Of a DNA stretch of 64,000 nucleotides, positions 18,483 to 27,034 are shown in pieces. The notes beneath the pieces are model-generated. The model searched no databases, was not told where the DNA came from, and saw nothing but the letters and a program-made list of their open reading frames with translations. Source of the DNA: JASHPR01 sp963833885 (GTDB taxonomy: Bacteria > Actinomycetota > Actinomycetes > Streptosporangiales > Streptosporangiaceae). The stretch covers positions 65,035 through 129,034 of the forward strand of contig CAWHZU010000010.1 in assembly GCA_963833885.1 (NCBI GenBank), given 5' to 3'. Numbering within the stretch: the first letter of the stretch is position 1; every line of letters begins with the position of its first letter. A program made the position numbers and the translations under genes.

Positions 18483-19259
18483 ATGAAAAACTCGCGCCGC
18501 AGACCAGGCAGCCAGGTGGAACGCGCCGGGCGGGAGCCGGACGCTCTGCCCGAGCAAGTCGCCGAGCTGGTGGGGGAGGTGGCCGAGGCTCCCACCCCGT
18601 CGTGGCGCCGCAAGATCACCGGCGAGTTCTCCCGGCTCGCGGGCCGCAGCGGGCGTACCGGCTGGCGCGGGATGCGGTCCGGTGGCCGCTGGCTGACGGC
18701 CGAGGTGCTGGCGATGGCCCCGCGCCTGCCGGTCCGGGACCAGCAGCGGCTCCGCGAGCAGTTTCCGGGGCTGGGTCCCGAGGAGCTCGCCGACGCGCTG
18801 ATTCACGGCGCCGGCCGGGCCGCCGCGGTGGTCGGCGCCGGGGCCGGAGCGGCTATGGTCCTGCCGTTGCCCAGTGCCCCGGTCGAGATCGCGATCGAGA
18901 CCCTGGCGCTGGTCGGCATCGAGATCAAGCTGGTCGCCGAGCTGCACGAGGTGTACGGGATGCGCGCCCCCGGCTCGACCTCTGAGCGCATGCTGGCCTA
19001 CGTCGCGGCGTGGGCGCACCGGCGCGGCGTGGCCCTCGCGCCCGCCGGGCTCGTGGTGGCGGCGGGCTCGCCGCTGCGCAGGTTGCTGCGGCGGCGGCTC
19101 ATCGCCCGGGCCGCGCGCGGCGCCATTTCGCTCGGGCCGCTGCTCACCGGCGCGATCGCGGGCGCGGCGCTGAACCGGATCGAGACTCGCCACCTCGGCG
19201 ACGACGTGCGCGATGATCTCCGCCGCCGGTCGCCGTACGCGGCGAACTGGGCTCGCTGA
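18483..19259 (+). CDS. Conserved actinobacterial protein, possibly EcsC-like
   Basis: A 258-residue basic protein. The first 80 residues are rich in Arg and Ser. Two glycine/alanine-rich hydrophobic stretches (about 104-150, containing GAGAGAAMVLPLPSAPVEIAIETLALVGIEIKLVAELHEVYG, and about 180-230) suggest membrane association. The middle section faintly resembles EcsC-family proteins, which also carry a helical hydrophobic core and an ELxxxYG-type segment; I treat that as a weak hint. It is divergent from the DUF5709 gene across about 118 bases. Confidence 0.6.
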   Translation: MKNSRRRPGSQVERAGREPDALPEQVAELVGEVAEAPTPSWRRKITGEFSRLAGRSGRTGWRGMRSGGRWLTAEVLAMAPRLPVRDQQRLREQFPGLGPEELADALIHGAGRAAAVVGAGAGAAMVLPLPSAPVEIAIETLALVGIEIKLVAELHEVYGMRAPGSTSERMLAYVAAWAHRRGVALAPAGLVVAAGSPLRRLLRRRLIARAARGAISLGPLLTGAIAGAALNRIETRHLGDDVRDDLRRRSPYAANWAR

Positions 19260-19307
19260 CCTGGGCTTCCATACTTTGATCTAACCATCCTTGCCGCGAC
19301 GCGCCTG

Positions 19308-19350
19308 TGTCGAACTCATGTTTGACACGAGCCTGGCCGTGCGGCATGGT
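19308..19350 (+). promoter_or_regulatory. Promoter with palindrome over the -35 box
   Basis: A consensus TTGACA -35 (19322-19327) stands 17 bases from a weak CATGGT -10 (19345-19350), upstream of the gene at 19389. The -35 is the right arm of an inverted repeat TGTCGAA (19308-19314) / TTTGACA (19321-19327), six of seven pairs matched, a plausible repressor site. Confidence 0.5.
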
Positions 19351-19388
19351 TGGGGCGACGTGCGGACACCAGATTCAGGAGGCGCTCA

Positions 19389-19967
19389 GTGGGCCAGAAG
19401 ACCGTCAGTTTCAGCGACCTCAGCGGAGAGATCATCACCACCGACGATTCGGTGGCGCGCATCGTGGTGCACGAGCATCCTGAGCTCGGCGACGGCCCGG
19501 TCGAGATCGAGGCTCTCCTCGATGAGGCCAGGGCGATGGAGAAGGCGGCCCTGCGGGTGGCCGTCGTCGACCTCTACCTGCCCGGCGACCTGCCGCACCG
19601 GGTGACCATGGACTTGGGGTCGTTCGATGAGATGGCGACCGACAAGCCAATGAGCGAGCTGCTGGTCGCCGCCCGGCCCGCCAGGCGCGGTTCCAGGGCA
19701 GCCGCGCCGGCCCCGGCGCGCGGCGACCGCACCAACTACGCGGACCTTGCCCACGCGGGCAAGCCCCACAAAGGCAAGGTCACGGACGCGGAGAAGCAGC
19801 TCGTGCAGGAGAACTTCGACGAGATCAACGCGCGGCTAGCCGGCGAGGGCATGCGGGCGATCAGCCTGGCCGACCCGGAGCACGTGGAGCGCTACGGCCT
19901 CGAGGAGCTCGCATCCAGCCACAATGACGACATTAACAGTGACAACCAAGATTCAGACGATGACTGA
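19389..19967 (+). CDS. Conserved hypothetical protein
   Basis: A 192-residue protein that I do not recognise. The GTG at 19389 is fixed by an AGGAGG ribosome site at 19377-19382. An N-terminal domain (about 1-80) begins with SFSDLSGEIITTDDSVARIVV; a basic Ala/Arg/Pro linker (95-115) follows; a C-terminal domain contains GKVTDAEKQLVQENFDEINARLAGEG and ends in an acidic, Asn/Asp-rich tail. There are no membrane segments. The layout (small strand-rich domain, basic linker, helical tail) is loosely like nucleoid-associated proteins, but no motif supports that. Confidence 0.6.
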   Translation: MGQKTVSFSDLSGEIITTDDSVARIVVHEHPELGDGPVEIEALLDEARAMEKAALRVAVVDLYLPGDLPHRVTMDLGSFDEMATDKPMSELLVAARPARRGSRAAAPAPARGDRTNYADLAHAGKPHKGKVTDAEKQLVQENFDEINARLAGEGMRAISLADPEHVERYGLEELASSHNDDINSDNQDSDDD

Positions 19968-20051
19968 GAGCAATGGGCGGGAGCCGGGCGGGTAGTGGTC
20001 GGGGAGGGCTCGCCACGACGCGGGCGGGCATGACCACGTTCGGGGGCAAAT

Positions 20052-20786
20052 GTGGCGACCGACCGGCAGTCAGCGACGTCCACAGGCCAGGCGCGAGCGT
20101 CCGGGCCGCCCAGCGAGCAGCCCGCCGGCGAGCGCCTGGCCAGCCATCCGGTCGTCGGATTCATCCCGTGGATCGTGTTCTGGGTGATCGGCGGCCAGTC
20201 GACGTGGGAGACCGGCACTCTGGCCGCCCTGCTGGCGGCGATCCTGGTGACGATGCTGAGCATCGACTACCGGCCGCTGGTTGCCTGGGCGACGGCCCAG
20301 CCGGAGCGCCGGCGGGAGGGCCTGCGGCCCGAGCTGAGCCGCCTGAAGCTGCTCGACATCGCCACGGTGGTGTTCTTCGCCGCGCTGTCGCTGGCCGCGG
20401 TGGTGACCACCCGGCAGAACGTCAGCGACCTGGACAGGTACTCCCAGGCGATCTCCAGCGGGGCACTGGGGATCATCGCACTCGGGTCGATCGTGTTCCG
20501 GCACCCGTTCACGGTCGACTACGCGAAGGAGCAAGCACCGCCCGAGGTGTGGCACACGGCGGTATTCAAGCGGATCAACCTGGTACTGAGCTCGGTGTGG
20601 GCGGCGGTGTTCCTGATCTGCGCACTGCTCGGCGTGGCCGCCGAGCAGAATGTGGCTAAGGGCCTGCGCGACTGGCTGAACTGGTACATCCCGATCGTGC
20701 TGATCTTCCTGGCGTTCCGGTTCACGAAGTCGTACCCGCAGCAGGTCAGAGCCGAGCAGCGGGCGCAGGGGGCGGCCCGAGCCTGA
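20052..20786 (+). CDS. Six-helix membrane protein of unknown function
   Basis: A 244-residue protein with a hydrophilic N-terminus of about 30 residues and roughly six membrane segments: HPVVGFIPWIVFWVIGG, GTLAALLAAILVTML, LLDIATVVFFAALSLAAVV, GALGIIALGSIVF, VLSSVWAAVFLICALLG and WYIPIVLIFLAFRF. The positively charged C-terminal tail points to a cytosolic end. GTG 20052 is the first start in frame. I do not recognise the family. It is convergent with the TPR-like gene at 20828. Confidence 0.65.
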   Translation: MATDRQSATSTGQARASGPPSEQPAGERLASHPVVGFIPWIVFWVIGGQSTWETGTLAALLAAILVTMLSIDYRPLVAWATAQPERRREGLRPELSRLKLLDIATVVFFAALSLAAVVTTRQNVSDLDRYSQAISSGALGIIALGSIVFRHPFTVDYAKEQAPPEVWHTAVFKRINLVLSSVWAAVFLICALLGVAAEQNVAKGLRDWLNWYIPIVLIFLAFRFTKSYPQQVRAEQRAQGAARA

Positions 20787-20827
20787 CCAGGCCGCGCCCG
20801 TCGGCCGCAGACCGTGGACCTGGCCGG

Positions 20828-21568
20828 CTATCTCTCGATGACCTGCGCCAGCGTGGCCTTGGCCAGGGTCTCTGTGGCGAGGGTCGAGCCGGGATCCAGC
20901 GCCAGGTCACCGAGGATGGCGATCGCCGCTGCGCGATCGCCGCGCTGGTTCGCCACGAGCGCCTTGTTCAGCAGCAGCATTCCCCTCGTCTCGGGGTCGG
21001 GCCCCGCCGCGAGCCCTCTCTCGATCGCGCGGAGCCGGTCGTCGGGGTCGTCCAGCAGCGCCGCCAGCTCTTTCCAGGCCGGAGCGAACCCGGGGAACCG
21101 GGCCACGAGGCTTTCCAGAACGGCCTTCTTCCTGGGCAGGTCGACGAGCGACTCGAGCGTGGTGAACGCCCTGCAGAATCCCGCGGGCAGTTCCCCGGCC
21201 CGTTCTCGCCGCAGGCAGTCGAGCGTGGTCTTGCAGGTGAAGAACCCCCGCGGAGCCAGGCGGTCGACCTGCGCATAGCAGCGCTCGGCGGTGTCGGTGT
21301 CCCCCTGGAGCAGGTACGTGAACGCGGCGTCGTACACCGGATACGGCCAGCCAGGGGCGAGGGCGTGCGCGGCGTCGAGCAGCACCAGCGCACGGTCGTA
21401 CTCACCCCGTGCCCCGGCCGCCCGCGCCTCCTCGTGCCGCCGCACGGCGTCGGTCGGCACGGTGTGCCCGCCGTTGATCTGCCAGTCCACCTGGCCCGTG
21501 AATTCTTCGAGATCCCGCGTGGTCAGGACCCGCCCCGCGGCGTCCTGAAACACGAGGCGTTCAGCCAT
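20828..21568 (-). CDS. TPR-like helical repeat protein
   Basis: A 246-residue soluble protein. Tandem helix pairs resembling tetratricopeptide repeats are visible (EEARAAGARGEYDRALVLLDAAHALAPGWP, then DAAFTYLLQGDTDTAERCYAQVDRLAP, and near the end LLNKALVANQRGDRAAAIAILGDLAL). The N-terminal 40 residues are not part of the repeats. Such proteins usually mediate protein contacts. No partner is evident from the neighbours. Confidence 0.65.
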   Translation of the reverse strand: MAERLVFQDAAGRVLTTRDLEEFTGQVDWQINGGHTVPTDAVRRHEEARAAGARGEYDRALVLLDAAHALAPGWPYPVYDAAFTYLLQGDTDTAERCYAQVDRLAPRGFFTCKTTLDCLRRERAGELPAGFCRAFTTLESLVDLPRKKAVLESLVARFPGFAPAWKELAALLDDPDDRLRAIERGLAAGPDPETRGMLLLNKALVANQRGDRAAAIAILGDLALDPGSTLATETLAKATLAQVIER

Positions 21569-21599
21569 GCGTCCCCCGTATGCGTCCCCCGTGAACGCA

Positions 21600-22520
21600 T
21601 CACGATAGCTGCGGCACTACCTCCGCTGCCAGGCGTTCCATCTGCTCCTGGTCGTCGAACAGCGGGTTGAGCAGGATCAGCTCAGCGCCAGCGCTGGCGA
21701 CGTCCTGCACTCCCCGTACGCAGGCGTCCGGCGTTCCCCACACCGAGACCGGCGTCATGTCGCCGTGGTTGAAGGATCCGTATTGCCGGTCGAGCGCGGC
21801 GCGCATCCGCTCCCTGGCGCGCGCGGCGTCATCGTCGACCGCGATGTAGACGCGTTTGGCGATGGGGAAGGAGACCGGATCCCGGCCCTGGTCCGCGAGT
21901 TCGGCCCGGACGATCTGCACCTGCTTGGCGAACTGCTCCGTGCTGTTCGACCCGGCGCCGAAGAAGCCGTCCCCGTGCCGGACGGCGCGTCCCAGGGCAG
22001 CCGGGTGGCTGCCGCCGAACCACACCGGCGGACCTGGTTTCTGGAACGGCTTGGGCTCCATGGCAGCGCCGTTGAGCTGCCAGAACCGGCCCTCGAAGTT
22101 GACCGTGGGCTCGGTCCACAGCGCGCGCATCAGCCGCAGCTCCTCGTTGAACCGGGCGACGTAGCTCGCCCGCTCCACGCCGAACGCGGAGAACATGCGA
22201 TGCGGTCCGCCGGTGCCGATCCCCACCTCCAGCCGCCCCAGGCTGAGCTGATCGAGCGTGCTCAGGCTCTTGGCCAGGTGCACCGGGCTGTGCAGCGACG
22301 TGATGAACACGGCACAGCCCAGCCGGATCCGGTCGGTGCACGCGGCCGCGTAGGTCAGCGTCTCCACCGGGCCGAGCTGCGGATTCGTGCCGAGGACCTG
22401 CTCCTGCGTCCACGCGCTGGCGAAGCCGAGCTCCTCGGCGCGCGCCAGGTAGCCGCGCATGGAGCCGGGGTTGAAGGCGCCGTCGGCAACGTGCTGGGGA
22501 ATGGAGATCGCGAACTGCAC
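21600..22520 (-). CDS. LLM-class flavin/F420-dependent oxidoreductase
   Basis: A 306-residue luciferase-like oxidoreductase, unrelated in detail to the one at 8772. It begins MQFAISIPQHVADGAFNPGSMRGYLARAEELGFASAW and carries ACTDRIRLGCAVFITSLHSPVHLAKSLSTLDQLSLGRLEVGIGTG and PPVWFGGSHPAALGRAVRHGDGFFGAG. It starts 37 bases after the FCD-GntR stop on the same strand, so it may be co-transcribed with that regulator and belong to the adjacent catabolic system. Substrate unknown. Confidence 0.85.
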   Translation of the reverse strand: MQFAISIPQHVADGAFNPGSMRGYLARAEELGFASAWTQEQVLGTNPQLGPVETLTYAAACTDRIRLGCAVFITSLHSPVHLAKSLSTLDQLSLGRLEVGIGTGGPHRMFSAFGVERASYVARFNEELRLMRALWTEPTVNFEGRFWQLNGAAMEPKPFQKPGPPVWFGGSHPAALGRAVRHGDGFFGAGSNSTEQFAKQVQIVRAELADQGRDPVSFPIAKRVYIAVDDDAARARERMRAALDRQYGSFNHGDMTPVSVWGTPDACVRGVQDVASAGAELILLNPLFDDQEQMERLAAEVVPQLS

Positions 22521-22557
22521 GCCTCGAGCCTATCGGCGTTCGGGCCGCACCCACGGG

Positions 22558-23250
22558 TCACAGCGGGCTCAGCGGCTCCATGTCGGCCCTGGCGCTCCGG
22601 AGCAGCGTGTCTCTGGTCTGCTCGATGTGCTCGGTGAGCCTGGCGACCGCGGCGTCCGCGTCACGGTCAAGCGTCGCCTTCATGAGGCTGGAATGCTCCT
22701 CGGCCAGATCCCGCTTGGGGTGGGCCAGCGGCAGTGACCAGCGCCGGTAGATCTCCGCCGCGTCCGACAGCGACCTGGTGATGTCCCGCATCCGGGCGCT
22801 GGCGCAGCCGCTGAGGATCGTGGAGTGGAACTCGGAGTGCGCGCGAATCCACTCGTTGGTCAGCAGCGGTACCTCATCGTCGGTGGTCATGGGGGTGTTC
22901 GCCAGCCGGTAATGCGCGGCGACGACCTGCGACTCCCACGTCATGTCCCCCTGGCCGATGGCCCAGCGCAACGCCACGCTCTCGATCGCGACCCGCACGT
23001 TGACCAGGTCTGCGAGGTCATCGAGGGACAGGTCGGTCACGGCGAAGCCGATCTGCGGCTCAGCACGGACCAGTTGTTCGCCAGTCAGCCGGTTCAGCGC
23101 CTCCCTCACGACGTTGAGGCTGACCCCGTGCTCCGCCGAGAGCTCGGCAACCTTCAGGCGCTGGCCAGGGCGCAGCTCCCCGGACAAGATCGCGGCACGG
23201 ACGTGCCCATAAACGATGCCGCCGAGCGTGCTGCGGTCACCGGCTGCCAT
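22558..23250 (-). CDS. GntR-family regulator, FadR/FCD type
   Basis: A 230-residue regulator. The winged helix is GGIVYGHVRAAILSGELRPGQRLKVAELSAEHGVSLNVVREALNRL, and the C-terminal helical FCD domain supplies the ligand pocket (VNVRVAIESVALRWAIGQGD, HSEFHSTILSGCASARM, EEHSSLMKATLDRDADAAVARLTEHIEQT, which hold the usual metal-binding His positions). ATG 23250 is chosen; an in-frame start at 23295 is possible. It is divergent from the operon at 23.4-30.9 kb and is the likely repressor of it. Confidence 0.88.
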   Translation of the reverse strand: MAAGDRSTLGGIVYGHVRAAILSGELRPGQRLKVAELSAEHGVSLNVVREALNRLTGEQLVRAEPQIGFAVTDLSLDDLADLVNVRVAIESVALRWAIGQGDMTWESQVVAAHYRLANTPMTTDDEVPLLTNEWIRAHSEFHSTILSGCASARMRDITRSLSDAAEIYRRWSLPLAHPKRDLAEEHSSLMKATLDRDADAAVARLTEHIEQTRDTLLRSARADMEPLSPL

Positions 23251-23270
23251 GAGACCAGATGCTAGCAGAT

Positions 23271-23340
23271 GATGGTTGTTACACAGATAAGTCAACTATG
23301 TTAAGAATAATGGATTATATCTTGCATGATGGTTGTACAG
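23271..23340. promoter_or_regulatory. A+T-rich divergent control region with repeated GATGGTTGT sites
   Basis: The gap between the FCD-GntR gene and the catabolic operon is unusually A+T-rich. GATGGTTGTTACACAG (23271-23286) and GATGGTTGTACAG (23328-23340) are near-copies about 57 bases apart and look like paired regulator sites around the promoters. Confidence 0.5.
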
Positions 23341-23444
23341 AGGCGTAACGTTGCAGCTCGCTAGAACTTGATCACGCTGATCCGGGGTGGCTCGCATGAC
23401 CCGCGGCCGCGCTGGACCCTCCGGCGGAAGGGACGGCAGCCGAG

Positions 23445-24353
23445 GTGAGAGTGGGGAAGGTCGCGGTCGGTGACGGCGCCGTGCTGGCGACCGAGCGGGA
23501 CGGGCTCTGGTACCGCTGGGCACCACCGGAGGCGGACGGTGCGAGCCCGGATGGCGTCTCGGCACTGGACGCCCTCGCCGCGGGAGACCGGTCCACGTCG
23601 GCCGGCTCGCCCCGGGGCGACCTGCTGAGTCCCGGCCGGCTGCTCCCGCCGATCCTGCCGCCCAGGAACGTGATCTGCCTGGGAAAGAACTACCGGGAGC
23701 ACGCCGCGGAGATCGACGCGTATGCGCTCGACACCGAGGGATTGCCTGAGGCCCCGATCGTCTTCACGAAGCCGGCCGCGTCACTGTGCGGGCCCCGTGA
23801 CGTGATCACCGTGGATCGCGAGGTAACGGCCGCCCTGGACTACGAGGTCGAGCTCGGGATCGTGATCGGCGCAGGGGGACTGCACATCCCGGCCGCCGAT
23901 GCCGAGCGGCACATCGCCGGGTACACGATCGTCAACGACGTCACCGCCAGGGATCTGCAGCGGCGGCACAAGCAGTGGTTCCTCGGCAAATCCCTGCCCG
24001 CCGCCACGCCAGTGGGGCCGGTGATCGTGTCGCCCGATGAGCTGACCGGCCTGGACGGCAGGGCGATCAGGTGCTGGGTCAACGGCGACCTCCGGCAGGA
24101 CGCCAGGCTCGGCGACATGATCTTCGGGATCGCGGAAACGATCGCCGAGGTCTCCAGGATCGTCCCGCTGGAACGCGGCGACCTGATCGCGATGGGCACG
24201 CCGAGCGGCGTGGGCTTCAGCTTCGAGCCGCCCAGATTCCTGCAGGACGGCGACCGGGTCGTCTGCGAGATCGAGGGCATCGGCCGCCTCGACAACACCG
24301 TGCATTTCGTCTCGGTCCCGCGCGACCTGGCGAAGGAGAGCGTCCATGCCTGA
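23445..24353 (+). CDS. Fumarylacetoacetate hydrolase (FAH) family protein
   Basis: A 302-residue FAH-fold enzyme. The catalytic core begins near residue 75 (NVICLGKNYREHAAEIDAYAL); metal ligands are expected in DYEVELGIVIG and in the DVTARDLQRRHKQWFLGKS loop, with GTPSGVGFSFEPPRFLQDGDRVVCEIEGIGRLDN closing the barrel. The family hydrolyses C-C bonds of beta-diketo acids or decarboxylates and isomerises related acids. It starts the seven-gene operon; the next gene's ATG overlaps its 3' end by eight bases. Probably a late step of the pathway. Confidence 0.87.
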   Translation: MRVGKVAVGDGAVLATERDGLWYRWAPPEADGASPDGVSALDALAAGDRSTSAGSPRGDLLSPGRLLPPILPPRNVICLGKNYREHAAEIDAYALDTEGLPEAPIVFTKPAASLCGPRDVITVDREVTAALDYEVELGIVIGAGGLHIPAADAERHIAGYTIVNDVTARDLQRRHKQWFLGKSLPAATPVGPVIVSPDELTGLDGRAIRCWVNGDLRQDARLGDMIFGIAETIAEVSRIVPLERGDLIAMGTPSGVGFSFEPPRFLQDGDRVVCEIEGIGRLDNTVHFVSVPRDLAKESVHA

Positions 24354-25770
24354 TCGCTGGCTGCGAATTCATGGCGGCACCGTCATCGACGGCACCGGAC
24401 AGCCGCCCAAGCTCGCAGACGTGCTCGTGCGGAACAACCGGATCGTCGCTGTTGGCACCGACGCGCTGCCCGGCGAGGTGCCGCCGCCCGAGGGCATCGA
24501 GTCGATCGACGCCACCGGCATGACCGTCATGCCCGGCCTCATCGACGTGCACTGCCACATGACCTACGGCGAGAGCAAGACCGAAGAGGAGATCGACCTC
24601 TACACCGGGCATGAGCTCCGCACGCTCATCGCGGCCGCCAGCGCGGAAAAGGTGCTGCGGGCCGGGGTCACCAGCATCTCCCAGCCCGGCGGCAGCTACT
24701 ACATCGGCGTCGGCATCCGTGAGGGGATCCGGCGCGGCCTGGTTCACGGGCCGCGGATGACCGCCGCCGGGCGGTATCTGACCACGAGCAACGGCCTCAC
24801 CGACTGGTACCCGACCTCGGTCGGCGTTCCCGACGGCAACATCGGCGTGCTGACCAACACCGTCGACGAGATGAAGACCGAAGTCCGCAAGCAGGTCAAG
24901 AACGGCGTCGACCTCATCAAGCTCGCGGACAGCCCGTACGGGCAGTACCAGGCATTCACCGACGACGAGCTCAAGCACGTCGCTGAGATCACACACAATC
25001 TCGGCAAGAAGTGCACGATCCACGCCCGCGGCTCGGCCGAGCTCGATGCCGCCGTCCGCGCTGGGTTCGACTGGATCATGCACGGCAACAACATGACCGA
25101 CGAGACCATCGACCGGCTGGCAGGCTCCGGTATCACGCTGGTGCCGACGCTGCTGCTGATCGCGAACATGTGCGACTGGCCGGAGCTCACCGGCACGCCC
25201 GCCAGAGACCTGAGCGGAATGCGCGGGATGCTGGAGCGGACGGCCGACTCGCTGCACCGGGCGCACGCCGCTGGCGTGCGTTTCGCGGTGGGCACGGACA
25301 CCGGGTTCGGCATCACGCCGTACGGCGAATGGCACGCCAGGGAGCTCGAGCTCCTGACGATCTACGCGGGGCTGACGCCGCTGGAGGCGATCACCGCGGC
25401 CACCCGCAACGGCGCCGAGATGATGGGGCTGGCCGGCGAACTCGGCGAGGTCACTCCCGGCTGCCTCGCCGACCTCCTGGTGGTGCGGGGCGACCCGCTG
25501 GCCAATCTCAGGGTGCTGCTCAACAAGGCCAACATCCAGCATGTGATCAAGGACGGCGTGGTCCAGACGTTTCCCGAGGACCTGGACGGCAAGCGGTTCC
25601 AGTTTGACCCCCTGCCGGTCGTGTATTCCCAGGTGGACCTCACCTACGACATGGTCTGCGGCGACGATCCCTCGCCGTCATACACGGTGGCGCCGTGGAG
25701 CGTGAGCGACAGCAAGGACCTGCTGCACGACATCGATTCCCTGCAAGGCCAGACATCCCATTCAGGCTGA
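24346..25770 (+). CDS. Metal-dependent amidohydrolase
   Basis: A 474-residue amidohydrolase. The metal site is marked by GLIDVHCHMTYG (HxH), a lysine in LIKLADSPYGQY, histidines in CTIHARGSAELD and DWIMHGNNMTD, and the aspartate of VGTDTGFGITPYGEW. It resembles imidazolonepropionase/prolidase-type enzymes that open cyclic amides or hydrolyse C-N bonds. The overlap with the FAH-family gene shows co-transcription. The C-terminal 60 residues extend beyond the usual barrel. Ring opening of an N-heterocycle is the natural role but is inferred. Confidence 0.87.
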   Translation: MPDRWLRIHGGTVIDGTGQPPKLADVLVRNNRIVAVGTDALPGEVPPPEGIESIDATGMTVMPGLIDVHCHMTYGESKTEEEIDLYTGHELRTLIAAASAEKVLRAGVTSISQPGGSYYIGVGIREGIRRGLVHGPRMTAAGRYLTTSNGLTDWYPTSVGVPDGNIGVLTNTVDEMKTEVRKQVKNGVDLIKLADSPYGQYQAFTDDELKHVAEITHNLGKKCTIHARGSAELDAAVRAGFDWIMHGNNMTDETIDRLAGSGITLVPTLLLIANMCDWPELTGTPARDLSGMRGMLERTADSLHRAHAAGVRFAVGTDTGFGITPYGEWHARELELLTIYAGLTPLEAITAATRNGAEMMGLAGELGEVTPGCLADLLVVRGDPLANLRVLLNKANIQHVIKDGVVQTFPEDLDGKRFQFDPLPVVYSQVDLTYDMVCGDDPSPSYTVAPWSVSDSKDLLHDIDSLQGQTSHSG

Positions 25771-25785
25771 CCGGAAGGAGCCAGC

Positions 25786-26199
25786 ATGCCCGTTGAGCTC
25801 ATCAGGAAACCGGAGACCCTCGGTGAACCGCTGGGCCGGTACTCGCACATCAGCATCGCAACCGGCACCGAGATCGTGTCGGTCGCGGGCCAGGTCGGGA
25901 TCCTCGCCTCCGGCGAGCTGGCCGGCGACGGCAGCGTCACGGCCCAGACCAAGCAGGCCTTCCGGAACGTCGTCGCCGCGCTTGACGCGGTGCACCTCGG
26001 CCCGCGGGACATCTTCAAGACCACGACGTACCTGGTGGGCGCCGACAACCTGGACGAGTTCATGGAAGCCAGGAAGGCCGTGTTCGAGGAGGTCTTCCCG
26101 GACGAGGGCTATCCACCCAACACCCTGCTGATCGTGGCGCGGCTGGTCGAGGCGCGGCTCGCGGTCGAGGTTGAGGCGTTCGCCGTCCGGGCCGCGTGA
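25786..26199 (+). CDS. RidA family protein (enamine/imine deaminase-like)
   Basis: A 137-residue YjgF/YER057c/UK114 protein with the start HISIATGTEIVSVAGQVGI, the middle TKQAFRNVVAALDAVHLGPRDIFKTTTYLV, and the end PPNTLLIVARLVEARLAVEVEAFAV, which keeps the substrate-binding arginine position. RidA proteins hydrolyse reactive enamines/imines; pathway-specific members occur in pyrimidine and other N-heterocycle catabolism. An AAGGAG site precedes the ATG. It lies 15 bases after the amidohydrolase. Confidence 0.88.
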   Translation: MPVELIRKPETLGEPLGRYSHISIATGTEIVSVAGQVGILASGELAGDGSVTAQTKQAFRNVVAALDAVHLGPRDIFKTTTYLVGADNLDEFMEARKAVFEEVFPDEGYPPNTLLIVARLVEARLAVEVEAFAVRAA

Positions 26200-26227
26200 C
26201 CGGCTGACCGATCCTGAGGAGGACCCG

Positions 26228-27034
26228 ATGCCTGTGGCGACGGTAAACGGTGTCGAGCTGCATTACCGGGTTACCGGTGAAGGCACGCCGCTCGTGTGGG
26301 TCATGGGAACCGGCATGAACGGCGACGCCTGGCACCGGTACCAGGTCCCCGAGTTCGTGGACCGGTATCGCTGCATCACCTACGACCTGCGCGGCAGCGG
26401 CCGCAGCGAGTGCCCCGACGCGCCGTACTCGGCCGGTGTCATGGCCGAGGACCTGAACGCGCTGCTTGATCACCTCGGCGTGGCCGACGCCCACTTTGTC
26501 GGCTTCAGCCTGGGCGCGGCGACCGTGCAGGAGCTCGCGATCAGCAGGCCGGAGCGGGTGCGCTCGGCCGTGCTGCTGTCCACCTGGTCATCGACCAGCC
26601 TCGAGCACCACGTGCGGCGCCACTACGAATCGCGGATCTACGCCCTGCAGCACGCCGAGGACATGGAAGTGTTCCGGAAGTTCGCGTTCTGGATGTGGGC
26701 GCCCTCGACGGTCGATGACCGCTACGAGGACCTGCAGGAGCTCGAGGCGTTCCTGGGCACGGTCTCCGGCGCCAGAAGCCGCTCGGGGTACATCGGCCAC
26801 TTCGCCGCTGACCTGGCACACGAGACGCTGGACCGGCTGCCCGGCATCAGCTGCCCGGTCCTGGTCGTGCACGGCGATGAGGACCTGATCACCCGGCCGC
26901 CGTACAACCGCCGGGTCGCCGACGCGATCCCCGGCGCGCGGCTTGTGGAGATCCCCAGGGCAGGCCACCTGGCGTATCTCGAGCAGCCGGAGGCCGTGAA
27001 CGCGGCGATCGGCAAGTTTCTCCAGGAGACGTGA
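26228..27034 (+). CDS. Alpha/beta hydrolase
   Basis: A 268-residue alpha/beta hydrolase. The nucleophile elbow is GFSLGAAT (Ser), the oxyanion region is WVMGTGMNG, the acid is in VVHGDEDLITRP and the catalytic histidine is in RAGHLAYLEQPEAVN. It resembles 3-oxoadipate enol-lactonase/RutD-like carbon-nitrogen or ester hydrolases. The ATG at 26228 is set by AGGAGG at 26217-26222. Its stop overlaps the start of the FAD monooxygenase gene. Confidence 0.88.
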   Translation: MPVATVNGVELHYRVTGEGTPLVWVMGTGMNGDAWHRYQVPEFVDRYRCITYDLRGSGRSECPDAPYSAGVMAEDLNALLDHLGVADAHFVGFSLGAATVQELAISRPERVRSAVLLSTWSSTSLEHHVRRHYESRIYALQHAEDMEVFRKFAFWMWAPSTVDDRYEDLQELEAFLGTVSGARSRSGYIGHFAADLAHETLDRLPGISCPVLVVHGDEDLITRPPYNRRVADAIPGARLVEIPRAGHLAYLEQPEAVNAAIGKFLQET

